A DNA stretch of 45,654 nucleotides from an uncultured Clostridia bacterium (GTDB taxonomy: Bacteria; Bacillota; Clostridia; Oscillospirales; Acutalibacteraceae), in the NCBI GenBank assembly GCA_946406145.1, contig CAMJJL010000011.1:1-45654 (forward strand), given 5' to 3'. The notes under the pieces were generated by a model. It was not told the DNA's origin. It made no database searches and was given only the letters and a program-made list of their open reading frames with translations. A program made the position numbers and the translations under genes. Shown here one piece after another: positions 17,196 to 25,352 of this stretch (the first letter of the stretch is position 1; each line of letters starts with the position of its first letter).

Positions 17196-17948
17196 ATCAT
17201 ATTTTAATTTTTTTGTTCCTGACTTGACAACAGCAGGTGCCATGGCGGCGCCCATATTGTTTTGGTCGGTGATTTGGAAGTCGGTAATCCTGCCCAGTCG
17301 CGCGGCATGCAGATAGGGCGTTTTGGGCTGTTGCGTGTTTTCTTCCCCATGAACGTCATCAAGCGTGTAAGATAGGTTATTCTTTTTTACGGTTCCGGAT
17401 TTCTTTGGACGGTTATGGCAGTTGCCTTGTTCCAGAATACACGCGCCCGATCCGGTCACCGTCCATTGAGCTGTCGGCGGACGCTGGGAACCGTATTCGA
17501 GCGGAAAACGATATTGGCGTTCAGCCGTACAATAATGGGATGACGCCGCGCAGACTGCGCGCTTTGCCGCACCGCTCTCGATCACGGTTGCCGACAGGAT
17601 CATCGACAGCGCCATCGTAGAGCAAGCGCCGTATACCCCCGCATAGGGGATCGCGTAGGAGCGCATTGCAAAGCTGCTTGCGACACACTGGTTGAGCAGA
17701 TCACCACAGCAGGCAATATCGATATCATGCCGGGTATGATTGCCTTTATTCAGCGCGATCCGAACGGCTATGTTCATCAGCTCACTTTCCGCCTGCTCAA
17801 AAGTATCCTTCCCTGCGTAGCTGTCATGGATAATTCGGTCAAAATGATCACGAAGCGGTCCTTCGCCTTCCTTTTTCCCTACGACCGAAGCATAGCTCAA
17901 GATACGCGGCGCATGCTCAAATATCAGATTTCCGTCATTATTTCTCAT
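17184..17948 (-). CDS. spoVAD: Shortened stage V sporulation protein AD (SpoVAD, thiolase fold)
   Basis: The 254-aa product matches SpoVAD over its first ~165 residues: 'CCGDLLNQCVASSFAMRSYA', 'GVYGACSTMALSMILSA', 'CAASSHYCTAERQYRFPLEY' and 'SQRPPTAQWTVTGSGACILE'. SpoVAD binds dipicolinic acid for uptake into the forespore with the other SpoVA proteins. Family members have about 335-340 residues. Here an extra ~25-residue lysine/asparagine-rich loop follows 'ILEQG', the conserved 'NMGAAMAPA' appears near 233, and the protein then ends in 'KSGTKKLKYDRSK', so the last ~100 residues of the fold are absent. No spoVAC or spoVAE neighbour is present. It may be a degenerate extra copy or a specialised short form. 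Confidence 0.85.
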   Translation of the reverse strand: MRNNDGNLIFEHAPRILSYASVVGKKEGEGPLRDHFDRIIHDSYAGKDTFEQAESELMNIAVRIALNKGNHTRHDIDIACCGDLLNQCVASSFAMRSYAIPYAGVYGACSTMALSMILSATVIESGAAKRAVCAASSHYCTAERQYRFPLEYGSQRPPTAQWTVTGSGACILEQGNCHNRPKKSGTVKKNNLSYTLDDVHGEENTQQPKTPYLHAARLGRITDFQITDQNNMGAAMAPAVVKSGTKKLKYDRSK

Positions 17949-17989
17949 GTGAATACTCCTTATCTCATATCATATCTTAGTATTCACAT
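17947..17989. repeat. 11-bp inverted repeat covering the spoVAD start codon
   Basis: ATGTGAATACT (17947-17957) and AGTATTCACAT (17979-17989) are perfect reverse complements separated by 21 bases. One arm includes part of the spoVAD start codon and abuts the AAGGAG ribosome site, so a hairpin in the mRNA could mask translation initiation; alternatively it is a protein operator. Confidence 0.55.
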
Positions 17990-18006
17990 TTTAACTGATA
18001 AAATGC
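17978..18006 (-). promoter_or_regulatory. Possible forespore (sigma-G/F-like) promoter of spoVAD
   Basis: GCATT (18002-18006), a 17-bp spacer and AATACTA (17978-17984) on the minus strand resemble the sigma-G pattern GHATR-N18-CATNNTA with one mismatch in each element. Only about 60 bases separate the upstream gene's terminator from the spoVAD start, so a promoter is expected here. The match is imperfect. Confidence 0.3.
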
Positions 18007-18009
18007 GAT

Positions 18010-18048
18010 AAAACTGAAAAACTCCCCCACCGGCAAGATGGGGGAGTT
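18010..18048 (-). terminator. Terminator of the 1011-aa scaffoldin-like gene
   Basis: The minus-strand sequence has ACTCCCCCA/TGGGGGAGT arms around a 9-nt loop, followed by TTTTTCAGTTTT. Confidence 0.9.
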
Positions 18049-18092
18049 GATCGCCATTATTTAACTGATATTAACTTTCTGTAGAAGTAGGA

Positions 18093-21000
18093 TTAAGAAA
18101 CAGGTACATACTGATCGATCGGATAATCTACGTGAAGCAGAGCAAGATAGCGCTGGATATAAGTAACATCCTTAACAGTTAATTTGCCGTCTCTGTCAAC
18201 GTCACCGTTTCTTTTCATGATCTCAATATCAATACCGGGAATCGAAAGAAGTGCGTTATACTTCATAATGATCGTAACATCATTCGAGGTAACCTTACCA
18301 TCGTTATTCGCGTCACCGAGCAGATAAGTCTCAGGAGCCTCGGTAGGCTGAGTTTCACCGGGCTTGGTGAAGGAGGCAATACCGTTGATGGTGTAGCCGG
18401 GCTTAATCTCTCCGTTTTCAACGATATGGGTGAGATCCTTATCGGCATTCGCTAACATATCCAGGGTGGTTCTGATCTCAGCGTTGCCTGCAGCAGTAAC
18501 CTTGTAGTTGGTCACAGCCAGAAGAGCGTTGTCGCTGTTGAACTTGAAGCCCTTATTGAGCTGCGGAGTAGAAGCGTTGAACTTGTTCAAACCATTGTCG
18601 ATCTTCGCAACAGCCGCGTCGCCGAGGATCGGGAACATGGTCTCAACATCGGTAACAGCAAGGTCACTATCAACCGCGTCGGTAGACTGCAGGATGCTCT
18701 TGGTAAAGGTCTGGGATCCGCTGATAGCAGCAACACCTGCAGGAGCTGCGGTGGCAGCATTGAGGGTGGTATATACGGTGAAGGTCTCACCTACGTTAAA
18801 GGTCTTGACAACAGATTTACCATCGATACCGTAAATGGTAACGTTAGCTTTCTGACCGGGCTGAGGCTCGGTAGGTGAAGGCGGATCGGTGGGCTTGGGA
18901 GCTTCGGTCGGCGCTTCAGTGGGCTCGGGCTCGCCGGGCTTGTAGAAGGAAGCAACACCACTGACGGTGTAACCGGACTGTACCTCGCCCTTGTTGACGA
19001 TAAGGGTCATATTTTTGTCGGCAAGCGCGATCGTGATCAAGCTGTTTCTGATCTCAGCATTGCCGGCAGCGGTAACCTTGTAACGGCTTACGATCAACAG
19101 CGCCTCGTCATTGGTAAACTTGAAGCCCTTGTTAACCTGTCCGCCGCTGGAGGCGTTGAACTTGTTGACGCCTTCTACGGTGTCGATCTTAGAAACGGTC
19201 TTATCGCCCATAATGGGGAACATCGCCTCATTGTCGACGACAACGTTGTCTTCGTCAACCTCATCCATGGGCTGCAGGATATCCTTGGAGAAATACTGCC
19301 ACGAGTTGACGCCGCCTACGCCTGCGGTCGCTGCAGCAGGAACATTGAGGGTGGTATATACGGTGAACTCGTCGCCGATGATAAAGGTCTTGGTCTTGGA
19401 GGTGCCGTCGAAGCCGTAGATGGTGACGGTAGCCTTATTGCTGGGCTCGGTAGGTGTAGGCGGATCAGTGGGCTTGGGAGCTTCGGTCGGAATCTCGGGA
19501 GAGGTGGGATCGGTGAAGGAGCCGGGCATCGAGTAGCTCTGGCCGGACTGGAGCTTATCGTCATAAACGATCTTAGTCGCGGCTGCGTTGTCCTTGATCA
19601 GCGTTCTGAGGGTAGTCTTGATGGTAGCTTCGCCGGTAGCGAGAACCTTATAGTTGGTGACAATCAGCTTGGAGGCAGCGGTGTTAAACGCATAACCGCC
19701 GCCGATTTTTCCTCTGGTCGCGTTGAACTTGAGAGCACCGTTGTTGACCGCAGCGATAGCCTCGTCGCCGAGGATCGGGAACATCGCGGTCTTATTTTCG
19801 ATCTCATTATACGTTCCGGTGACGCTGTCGGTCAGCTGGAGAGAAGCGGTGGGATAGGTCTGGGTACCCTCTATGCTGGCGATGGTAGTGCCTGCGTTGA
19901 GGACAGTGTATACAGTGAAAGTGTCGCCCTTGTTGAACTCCTTGACTGCAGTGGTGTTATCGGGGTTCACAATGGTAACCTTGAGCTTGTTGGAGGGCTC
20001 TGTGGGCGGCTCAGTCGGGGGCAGGGTCGGGATCGGGCCGTCGGTAGTGAAGGAACCGCGCATCGCAAAGGTCTGACCTGACAGAGTCTCGCCGTTGAAT
20101 ACGATACGGGTGATATCATCATCTGCCGCGGCAAGAACGTTGAGCTTGTTGGTGATATCGGCATAACCGTTGGCTGTTACGCGATAGGTGGTGCAAATCA
20201 GCTGAGACTTGAGAGAATTGAACAGGAAGCCTGCAACAGAAGAGCCTGCATACTTAACAGTACCGGCGGTCTTTGCGGAACCGATCGCAGCGTCACCCAT
20301 CACGGGGAACACCTTAGCGTTATCGGTGAAAAAGCCGTCTGCGTCCAGGGTATCAGCCAGCGCCAGAACAGAGGTAGTGTAGCGCTGAGTGCCGTTGATG
20401 GAACCCATCATACCGCTGTTGACAGAGGAAGCGTCGAGGGTGGTGTAAACATTGAAGGAATCACCGATGTTGAAGGACTTGGTCTCAACGGTACCGTCAA
20501 GGTTACGGATGCGAACCTCAGCGTGGTCGATAGTGGGAGTGGGATCGGTAAAGGTCGCCTTACCCGCGATGGACTTGCCTTCCTGAAGCTGACCCTCAAA
20601 GATGATTCTGGTCAGGGCAGTGTCGGCAACCGCGAGGTTGCGCAGTGCATTCTTGACTTCACCGGTACCCGCAGCGGTTACCTTATAGGTGGTAACGATC
20701 AGCTGAGAGGAAGCGGAATCGAATTTGAACGCATCGGTGGTGGAGGCGTTGGTCGCGTTGTAGGTGATTTTTCCTGCCTGTGCGCCGTTGGCAACGGTGT
20801 TCTCACCGGTTACGGGGAATACCTTGACAGGATCTACAAACTCGCCGTACTGTCCGCTGACTTCATCAACCAGAGAAAGTACGCCCGATGAGTAGGTCTG
20901 GGTACCCTGAATCGAACCGATCAAACCGTTGGCTGCGGAAGCAGAAGCGTTCAGAGTGGTGTAAACCGTGAACTCGTCGCCTACGTTGAATTCCTTGACT

Positions 21001-21128
21001 TCGGTAGTGCCGTCAAGGCCGTAGATCGTGATGGTCGCCGTTTCAGCGGCGTTTGTTGTGGCGATGCCGACAGTAAGCACTGTGATCATCATGGCAAGAA
21101 CCAACAACATGCTGATAATCTTTTTCAT
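18093..21128 (-). CDS. Secreted protein with five cohesin-like modules and a C-terminal dockerin (putative scaffoldin)
   Basis: The 1011-aa protein has a signal peptide (about 1-28, ending TTNAAE), five related modules (about 31-196, 202-366, 381-545, 565-735 and 765-925), Pro/Thr/Glu linkers after modules 2-5, and a type I dockerin (about 935-1011) with two Ca-binding loops, DANNDGKVTSND and DVDRDGKLTVKD. Each module repeats the order 'FNVGDEFTVYTTLNA', 'SIQGTQTYSSGVLSL', a 'FP(V/I)xGD' block, 'xKxNA', and 'LIVTTYKVTAAGxAEI'. This matches the strand order of cohesins (GDxVxVxVxL, xxYDxxVL, GxIxxxxx, VLATxxFKV), so I propose divergent cohesins in a scaffoldin. The fold is inferred, not proven. 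It has no catalytic motif and no sortase signal. It is a single-gene unit with its own promoter and terminator. Confidence 0.75.
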   Translation of the reverse strand: MKKIISMLLVLAMMITVLTVGIATTNAAETATITIYGLDGTTEVKEFNVGDEFTVYTTLNASASAANGLIGSIQGTQTYSSGVLSLVDEVSGQYGEFVDPVKVFPVTGENTVANGAQAGKITYNATNASTTDAFKFDSASSQLIVTTYKVTAAGTGEVKNALRNLAVADTALTRIIFEGQLQEGKSIAGKATFTDPTPTIDHAEVRIRNLDGTVETKSFNIGDSFNVYTTLDASSVNSGMMGSINGTQRYTTSVLALADTLDADGFFTDNAKVFPVMGDAAIGSAKTAGTVKYAGSSVAGFLFNSLKSQLICTTYRVTANGYADITNKLNVLAAADDDITRIVFNGETLSGQTFAMRGSFTTDGPIPTLPPTEPPTEPSNKLKVTIVNPDNTTAVKEFNKGDTFTVYTVLNAGTTIASIEGTQTYPTASLQLTDSVTGTYNEIENKTAMFPILGDEAIAAVNNGALKFNATRGKIGGGYAFNTAASKLIVTNYKVLATGEATIKTTLRTLIKDNAAATKIVYDDKLQSGQSYSMPGSFTDPTSPEIPTEAPKPTDPPTPTEPSNKATVTIYGFDGTSKTKTFIIGDEFTVYTTLNVPAAATAGVGGVNSWQYFSKDILQPMDEVDEDNVVVDNEAMFPIMGDKTVSKIDTVEGVNKFNASSGGQVNKGFKFTNDEALLIVSRYKVTAAGNAEIRNSLITIALADKNMTLIVNKGEVQSGYTVSGVASFYKPGEPEPTEAPTEAPKPTDPPSPTEPQPGQKANVTIYGIDGKSVVKTFNVGETFTVYTTLNAATAAPAGVAAISGSQTFTKSILQSTDAVDSDLAVTDVETMFPILGDAAVAKIDNGLNKFNASTPQLNKGFKFNSDNALLAVTNYKVTAAGNAEIRTTLDMLANADKDLTHIVENGEIKPGYTINGIASFTKPGETQPTEAPETYLLGDANNDGKVTSNDVTIIMKYNALLSIPGIDIEIMKRNGDVDRDGKLTVKDVTYIQRYLALLHVDYPIDQYVPVS

Positions 21129-21164
21129 GTTAATCCTCCTCGGGATATATTTTCAGACAATATA

Positions 21165-21193
21165 ATTCTAACATATCTTTTTAAAATATTCAA
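21165..21193 (-). promoter_or_regulatory. Sigma-A promoter of the 1011-aa dockerin gene
   Basis: TTGAAT (21188-21193), a 17-bp spacer and TAGAAT (21165-21170) on the minus strand lie 37 bases before the start codon, which has a GAGGAGG ribosome site. The 46-bp shared element (21215-21260) lies 22 bp upstream of the -35. Confidence 0.82.
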
Positions 21194-21214
21194 CGATATT
21201 TGTTTATTTTTTAA

Positions 21215-21260
21215 TAGAGATTTTAGCCTCACTTTTGTGTATTATGACAAAAGTATTACA
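21215..21260. promoter_or_regulatory. Shared upstream element, copy 1
   Basis: This 46-bp block is 40/46 identical to 25404-25449 (counted by eye), and both lie 22-23 bp upstream of a -35 box. Its core is a palindrome, CTTTTGT-N8-ACAAAAG (21232-21253). Position and symmetry suggest the binding site of a common activator. Confidence 0.65.
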
Positions 21261-21350
21261 AAAATGCTGAAAATGATAATGACAGCAACCAAACAATTTA
21301 CGAATCCTCGCTCATTATCCTTTCTTCCTTTTTCAATTTTCTGTATTCAA

Positions 21351-21391
21351 GACAAGAGAAACTGCTCCCCCTGCCAAAGCAGAGGGAGCAG
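21351..21391 (-). terminator. Terminator of the 1270-aa dockerin gene
   Basis: On the minus strand CTGCTCCCTCTGC pairs with GCAGGGGGAGCAG and is followed by TTTCTCTT. The stem is nearly identical to that at 25612-25648. Confidence 0.88.
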
Positions 21392-21425
21392 CATGATCTG
21401 TTCAATTATTCAGTACGAATGGGGA

Positions 21426-24400
21426 TCAAACATCCTCGCCGATTTTAAGATCCTGGTTCAGACCTAAGAGCCAGCGCTGGAGCAAGGTCGCGTCGGTTAT
21501 GGTGATATCACCGTCGCCGTTGACGTCGCCGAGCTTCTTCATGGTATCGTCAGCAGACACGATGTCCGCGAGGATACGCTGGATCCGAGTAGCGTCAAGG
21601 ATCGTGACGATTCCGTCGCCGTCGATATCGCCGAGCTTGCCGATCACGATTCTCGGGATCCTGACCTGTTCACAGGTGACCTCTTTGGTACCGTTAGCGT
21701 CAGCAAAGTACTTGCCGCACTCGGTGCAGTAGTAGTGCCTCTTCCAACCGTCTTCCTCCGTGGTTGCCTCTTTCGCCTTTCTCAGCTTGAGGGTATGGGC
21801 GAGCTTGTCGATGGTCTTGTGCTCGCGTGAGAGTTCCTCGTTGCACTCGGTGCAGTAGACGACCTCGTCATAGGAGCCCTCTGCGGTGCAGGTAGCCGGG
21901 ACTTCGTTCTCACGAACCGCCTCACCGGGAGTATGAGCGAGCTTGTCGATGGTCTTGTGCTCACGGGAGATTTCCTCATTGCACTTGGTGCAGTAGACAA
22001 CCATATCATAGGAGCCTTCTGCCTTGCAGGTAGCAGGAACGTCGTTCTCACGAACTGCCTCACCGGGAGTATGAGCGAGCTTCTTGATGGTCTTGGTAGT
22101 ACGGGAAAGCTCCGCGTGGCAGGAGGTGCAGTATACGACGATATCATAGGAGCCCTTCGCCTTGCAGGTCGCAGGAACGACATTCTCACGAACTGCTTCG
22201 CCGGGAGTATGGACATGGTCGAGCTTCGGAATGATCAGGGATGCAGCGGTAACTTCCTGTTTACCGGACGCGTCAGCAAAGAGCTTGTCACATCCGGAGC
22301 ATGTATAGTGAGCCTTGGTTCCGGTCGCCTGCTCGGTAGCGGGTACCTCGGGTACATAGGTCAGGGTGTGGGTGATGATCGGGAGTTCAACCGGGGTACG
22401 GCTGATCTCAGCCTGACATACGGTGCATTTTACAACCTCATCATAGGTGGTCTTATCATGGCTTACTACCTCATTCTCGTGGACTGCCGCGCCGGGCGTA
22501 TGAGGAGCCAGGTCATGATACTTGGTCTGGCGCGAAAGCTCTGCCTGACAAGCGGTGCAGTAGGTGACTTCATCATAAGCACCCTTTACGGTGCAGGTAG
22601 AAGCGTGATCATTCTCAATCACGGGGTCGCCGGGAGTATGAGCGAGCTTCTTGATAGCCTTGGTAGTACGGGAAAGCTCCGCGTGGCAGGAGGTGCAGTA
22701 TACGACCTCGTCATAAGAGCCTGCCGCCTTGCAGGTCGCAGGAACGACATTCTCACGAACTGCAGTGCCGGGAGTATGGACATGGTCGAGCTTCGGAATG
22801 ATCAGGGATGCAGCGGTAACTTCCTGTTTACCGGACGCGTCAGCAAAGAGCTTGTCACATCCGGAGCATGTATAGTGAGCCTTGGTTCCGGTCGCCTGCT
22901 CGGTAGCGGGTACCTCGGGTACATAGGTCAGGGTGTGGGTGATGATCGGGAGTTCAACCGGGGTACGGCTGATCTCAGCCTGACATACGGTGCATTTTAC
23001 AACCTCATCATAGGTGGTCTTATCATGGCTTACTACCTCATTCTCGTGGACTGCCGCGCCGGGCGTATGAGGAGCCAGGTCATGATACTTGGTCTGGCGC
23101 GAAAGCTCTGCCTGACAAGCGGTGCAGTAGGTGACTTCATCATAAGCACCCTTTACGGTGCAGGTAGAAGCGTGATCATTCTCAATCACGGGGTCGCCGG
23201 GAGTATGAGCGAGCTTCTTGATAGCCTTGGTAGTACGGGAAAGCTCCGCGTGGCAGGAGGTGCAGTATACGACCTCGTCATAAGAGCCTGCCGCCTTGCA
23301 GGTCGCAGGAACGACATTCTCACGAACTGCAGTGCCGGGAGTATGAGCAGCCAGCTCATGGTACTTGGTCTCGCGGGAGAGCTCCTCATGACAACCGGTG
23401 CAGTAGATAACTTCTTCATAGGAACCTGCGGTGGTGCAGGTAGAAGCGTGATCGTTCTCGATCACGGGGTCGCCGGGTGTATGGGTATGAGGAGGAGTGA
23501 CGTTGCCGGGCAGGGCGGATACGGTATAATCCCATGTGGTTTCTATATTATTGTTATAGAACGCGTCAAATACCTGCTGCTTGGTCAGACCTAAGTCTGT
23601 GCCGATATCGTCGATCAGCTTCTGATCGGTCTTCGTGCCGGGCTCGACAACAAACTGATATGCGTTTTCATATTTGGTCTTGCCGGTGGTACTATCGACC
23701 ACTGTCAAAAAGTCTGTGAAAAGAGATTCATCGGTGGTGCCTTCCGCAAGGCAGGTACCGACTACGTTACCGATGGAAGAAATCTGCTTAACAGGACCGA
23801 CAACGGATGCGTCCATGCCATACCAGAAAGCGGCCAGTGTCTTTTTGGAGCTGTCTACAGGGTTCTCATACTCGGTGCCGTCACAGTACGCAATGTGACC
23901 GAGGCAATCGGTAGTGAAAAGCAGGTCGTAAGTCTGGTTTGTCCAGTTAGCGCCCTCGGTGCGGACAAAGATAATCTTGTACTGTACGCCCTCATTAAGA
24001 GTGATACCCAGCTTTGCAACAGGGTCGATCTCAAAAACGCCGCTCTGGTTCGCCGTAGCGGTACCGATCGCCTTCTTAGCACCCCATGCGAGACCGTTCT
24101 CGATGTCGCCGCCAAAGATATGGAACGCGACCTTATTCTTGGTGCCCATTTCCCAACCTGTACCGTCGGTATCGAAGTAGATCTTGTTGGAATCAAGTGT
24201 GACAGGGTCGGTTGTGATGGTTTCACGCGAAATCTCCTTACCGCATTCGGGATCGGAGCAGTATACAACGGAATCATAGGAACCGCCCGCCTTATAGGTA
24301 GCGGGGACAACGTTCTCCTGAACAGGCTCACCGGGGGTGTGGGTATGAGGAGTCGTTTTAGCGGGCAGGGTAGAATCGTCATAGCTCCATGAGCAACCCA

Positions 24401-25238
24401 TCTCTTCTAACTTAGCAACAACAGCGTCCTCTTCCAGAACAGCCTTGACTTCGTCCTTGGACAGACCTAAGCCTGCGCCGATGTCATCGATCAGCTTCTG
24501 CTCGGACTTGTAGTTCGGAGAAGTCTCGCTGATCTCGCAAACATAACCATGCGCGTTCTGATAAGAGGTCTTATTCTGGAAATCCTTCCTTTCTTCTGTG
24601 AAGAATTCTTCCAAGAGAGTGACATCAGTCTTGCCCTGTTCAAGGCAGGAACCGACAACGTTGCCGATAGAGGTGATCGCTTTAACAGGACCGTTCTCGG
24701 TCGGATCGATCGCGTCGTCCCAGTAAGCGGTCAGCGCTTTCTTGGAGCTGTCTACGGGATTCTCGGTCATGGTACCGTCGCACTTAGCAACATGACCTAA
24801 ACAGTCGGTGGTGAAGAACAGATCATAGGTCTGCTCTTTCCAGTTTGAGCCGTCAACACGAACGAAGATCAACTTGTACTGTACGCCGTCATTAAGGGTA
24901 CCCAGCTTAGCACCGGGATCAAACTCCCAGATACCGGTCTCACCGGCGGTAGCGGCACCGATCGCCTTTTTGCCGCCCCAAGCGATGGGCTTGGTCGGGT
25001 TTTCCGGGGTGTCCAGATCGCCGCCGGCAAAATAGAACGCGACCTTGCCCTTGGTTCCCATCAAGGAAGACCAAGTGTTACCGCTTGCGTCCACCGCGCC
25101 CTCTATATCAAAATAGATCTTGGTAGCCTCGGGAGTGAAGCCCGCGGTAGTAGCCGCAGAGGAAGTCACAACGCCGACTGCCATCACGGATACGACCATC
25201 ATCACTGCCAAAAGCAGTGATAACATTTTCTTGAACAT
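21426..25238 (-). CDS. Secreted dockerin protein with two putative carbohydrate-binding modules and 14 Cys-containing repeats
   Basis: The 1270-aa protein has a signal peptide (about 1-28) and two related N-terminal units (about 40-295 and 345-580). Each unit has a beta-rich part ('KIYFD', 'KVAFxxxGGD', 'AWGxKKAIGxATA', 'QTYDLxFTTDCLGH') and a helical tail ('IGNVVGxCL', 'QKLIDDIGxxLGL'). The aromatic/Asn pattern resembles starch-binding CBM25/26, but this is tentative. Then come 11 'HTPGxxVxEN...YCxxC' repeats and three 'HTLxxx...YxCxxCxKxFAD' repeats, and a dockerin (about 1199-1270) with DIDGDGIVTILD and DVNGDGDITITD. Most of the first type have a lone Cys plus a CxxC. It has no enzyme motif. 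The likely role is cell-surface adhesion or substrate binding in a cohesin-dockerin complex. A 567-bp segment is exactly duplicated within it. Confidence 0.85.
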   Translation of the reverse strand: MFKKMLSLLLAVMMVVSVMAVGVVTSSAATTAGFTPEATKIYFDIEGAVDASGNTWSSLMGTKGKVAFYFAGGDLDTPENPTKPIAWGGKKAIGAATAGETGIWEFDPGAKLGTLNDGVQYKLIFVRVDGSNWKEQTYDLFFTTDCLGHVAKCDGTMTENPVDSSKKALTAYWDDAIDPTENGPVKAITSIGNVVGSCLEQGKTDVTLLEEFFTEERKDFQNKTSYQNAHGYVCEISETSPNYKSEQKLIDDIGAGLGLSKDEVKAVLEEDAVVAKLEEMGCSWSYDDSTLPAKTTPHTHTPGEPVQENVVPATYKAGGSYDSVVYCSDPECGKEISRETITTDPVTLDSNKIYFDTDGTGWEMGTKNKVAFHIFGGDIENGLAWGAKKAIGTATANQSGVFEIDPVAKLGITLNEGVQYKIIFVRTEGANWTNQTYDLLFTTDCLGHIAYCDGTEYENPVDSSKKTLAAFWYGMDASVVGPVKQISSIGNVVGTCLAEGTTDESLFTDFLTVVDSTTGKTKYENAYQFVVEPGTKTDQKLIDDIGTDLGLTKQQVFDAFYNNNIETTWDYTVSALPGNVTPPHTHTPGDPVIENDHASTCTTAGSYEEVIYCTGCHEELSRETKYHELAAHTPGTAVRENVVPATCKAAGSYDEVVYCTSCHAELSRTTKAIKKLAHTPGDPVIENDHASTCTVKGAYDEVTYCTACQAELSRQTKYHDLAPHTPGAAVHENEVVSHDKTTYDEVVKCTVCQAEISRTPVELPIITHTLTYVPEVPATEQATGTKAHYTCSGCDKLFADASGKQEVTAASLIIPKLDHVHTPGTAVRENVVPATCKAAGSYDEVVYCTSCHAELSRTTKAIKKLAHTPGDPVIENDHASTCTVKGAYDEVTYCTACQAELSRQTKYHDLAPHTPGAAVHENEVVSHDKTTYDEVVKCTVCQAEISRTPVELPIITHTLTYVPEVPATEQATGTKAHYTCSGCDKLFADASGKQEVTAASLIIPKLDHVHTPGEAVRENVVPATCKAKGSYDIVVYCTSCHAELSRTTKTIKKLAHTPGEAVRENDVPATCKAEGSYDMVVYCTKCNEEISREHKTIDKLAHTPGEAVRENEVPATCTAEGSYDEVVYCTECNEELSREHKTIDKLAHTLKLRKAKEATTEEDGWKRHYYCTECGKYFADANGTKEVTCEQVRIPRIVIGKLGDIDGDGIVTILDATRIQRILADIVSADDTMKKLGDVNGDGDITITDATLLQRWLLGLNQDLKIGEDV
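22200..22778 (-). repeat. 567-bp tandem duplication, copy 1 (within the 1270-aa dockerin gene)
   Basis: The sequence is identical by eye to 22767-23345, offset by 567 bp (189 codons), with a 12-bp overlap between copies. One unit encodes three HTPG-type repeats and one HTL-type repeat. Lack of divergence points to very recent duplication or ongoing homogenisation. Confidence 0.88.
22767..23345 (-). repeat. 567-bp tandem duplication, copy 2
   Basis: This is the second copy of the unit at 22200-22778. The flanking repeats outside the pair are clearly diverged at both the DNA and protein level, so only this segment duplicated recently. Confidence 0.88.
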
Positions 25239-25270
25239 GTTAATCTCCTCCTAAAAAGAATTTTGTGCAG

Positions 25271-25340
25271 GTGTGCGTATCATACGGCTTTCAAGGATCG
25301 CCTATCCGATCCTTCGGTCGATCCTCTTCAAGGGTATGAT
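25271..25340 (-). promoter_or_regulatory. Structured 5' leader of the 1270-aa dockerin mRNA
   Basis: Downstream of the promoter at 25353-25381 the transcript can form three stacked helices: ATCATAC (334-340) with GTATGAT (279-285), AGGATCG (319-325) with CGATCCT (294-300), and CCGA/TCGG (314-317, 306-309) capped by an AGGA loop. The helices are separated by purine-rich internal loops. No known riboswitch class recognised. It could stabilise the mRNA or sense a signal. (Three-digit numbers are offsets within 25000.). Confidence 0.5.
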
Positions 25341-25352
25341 ATTAATAATATC

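Noticed and set aside
21933..23594. Plus-strand open frame of 553 codons antisense to the repeat region of the 1270-aa protein
   Set aside because: The internal repetition simply mirrors the coding repeats on the other strand; it has no start signals or recognisable domain. The same holds for 25670-27130 and 44496-45437.
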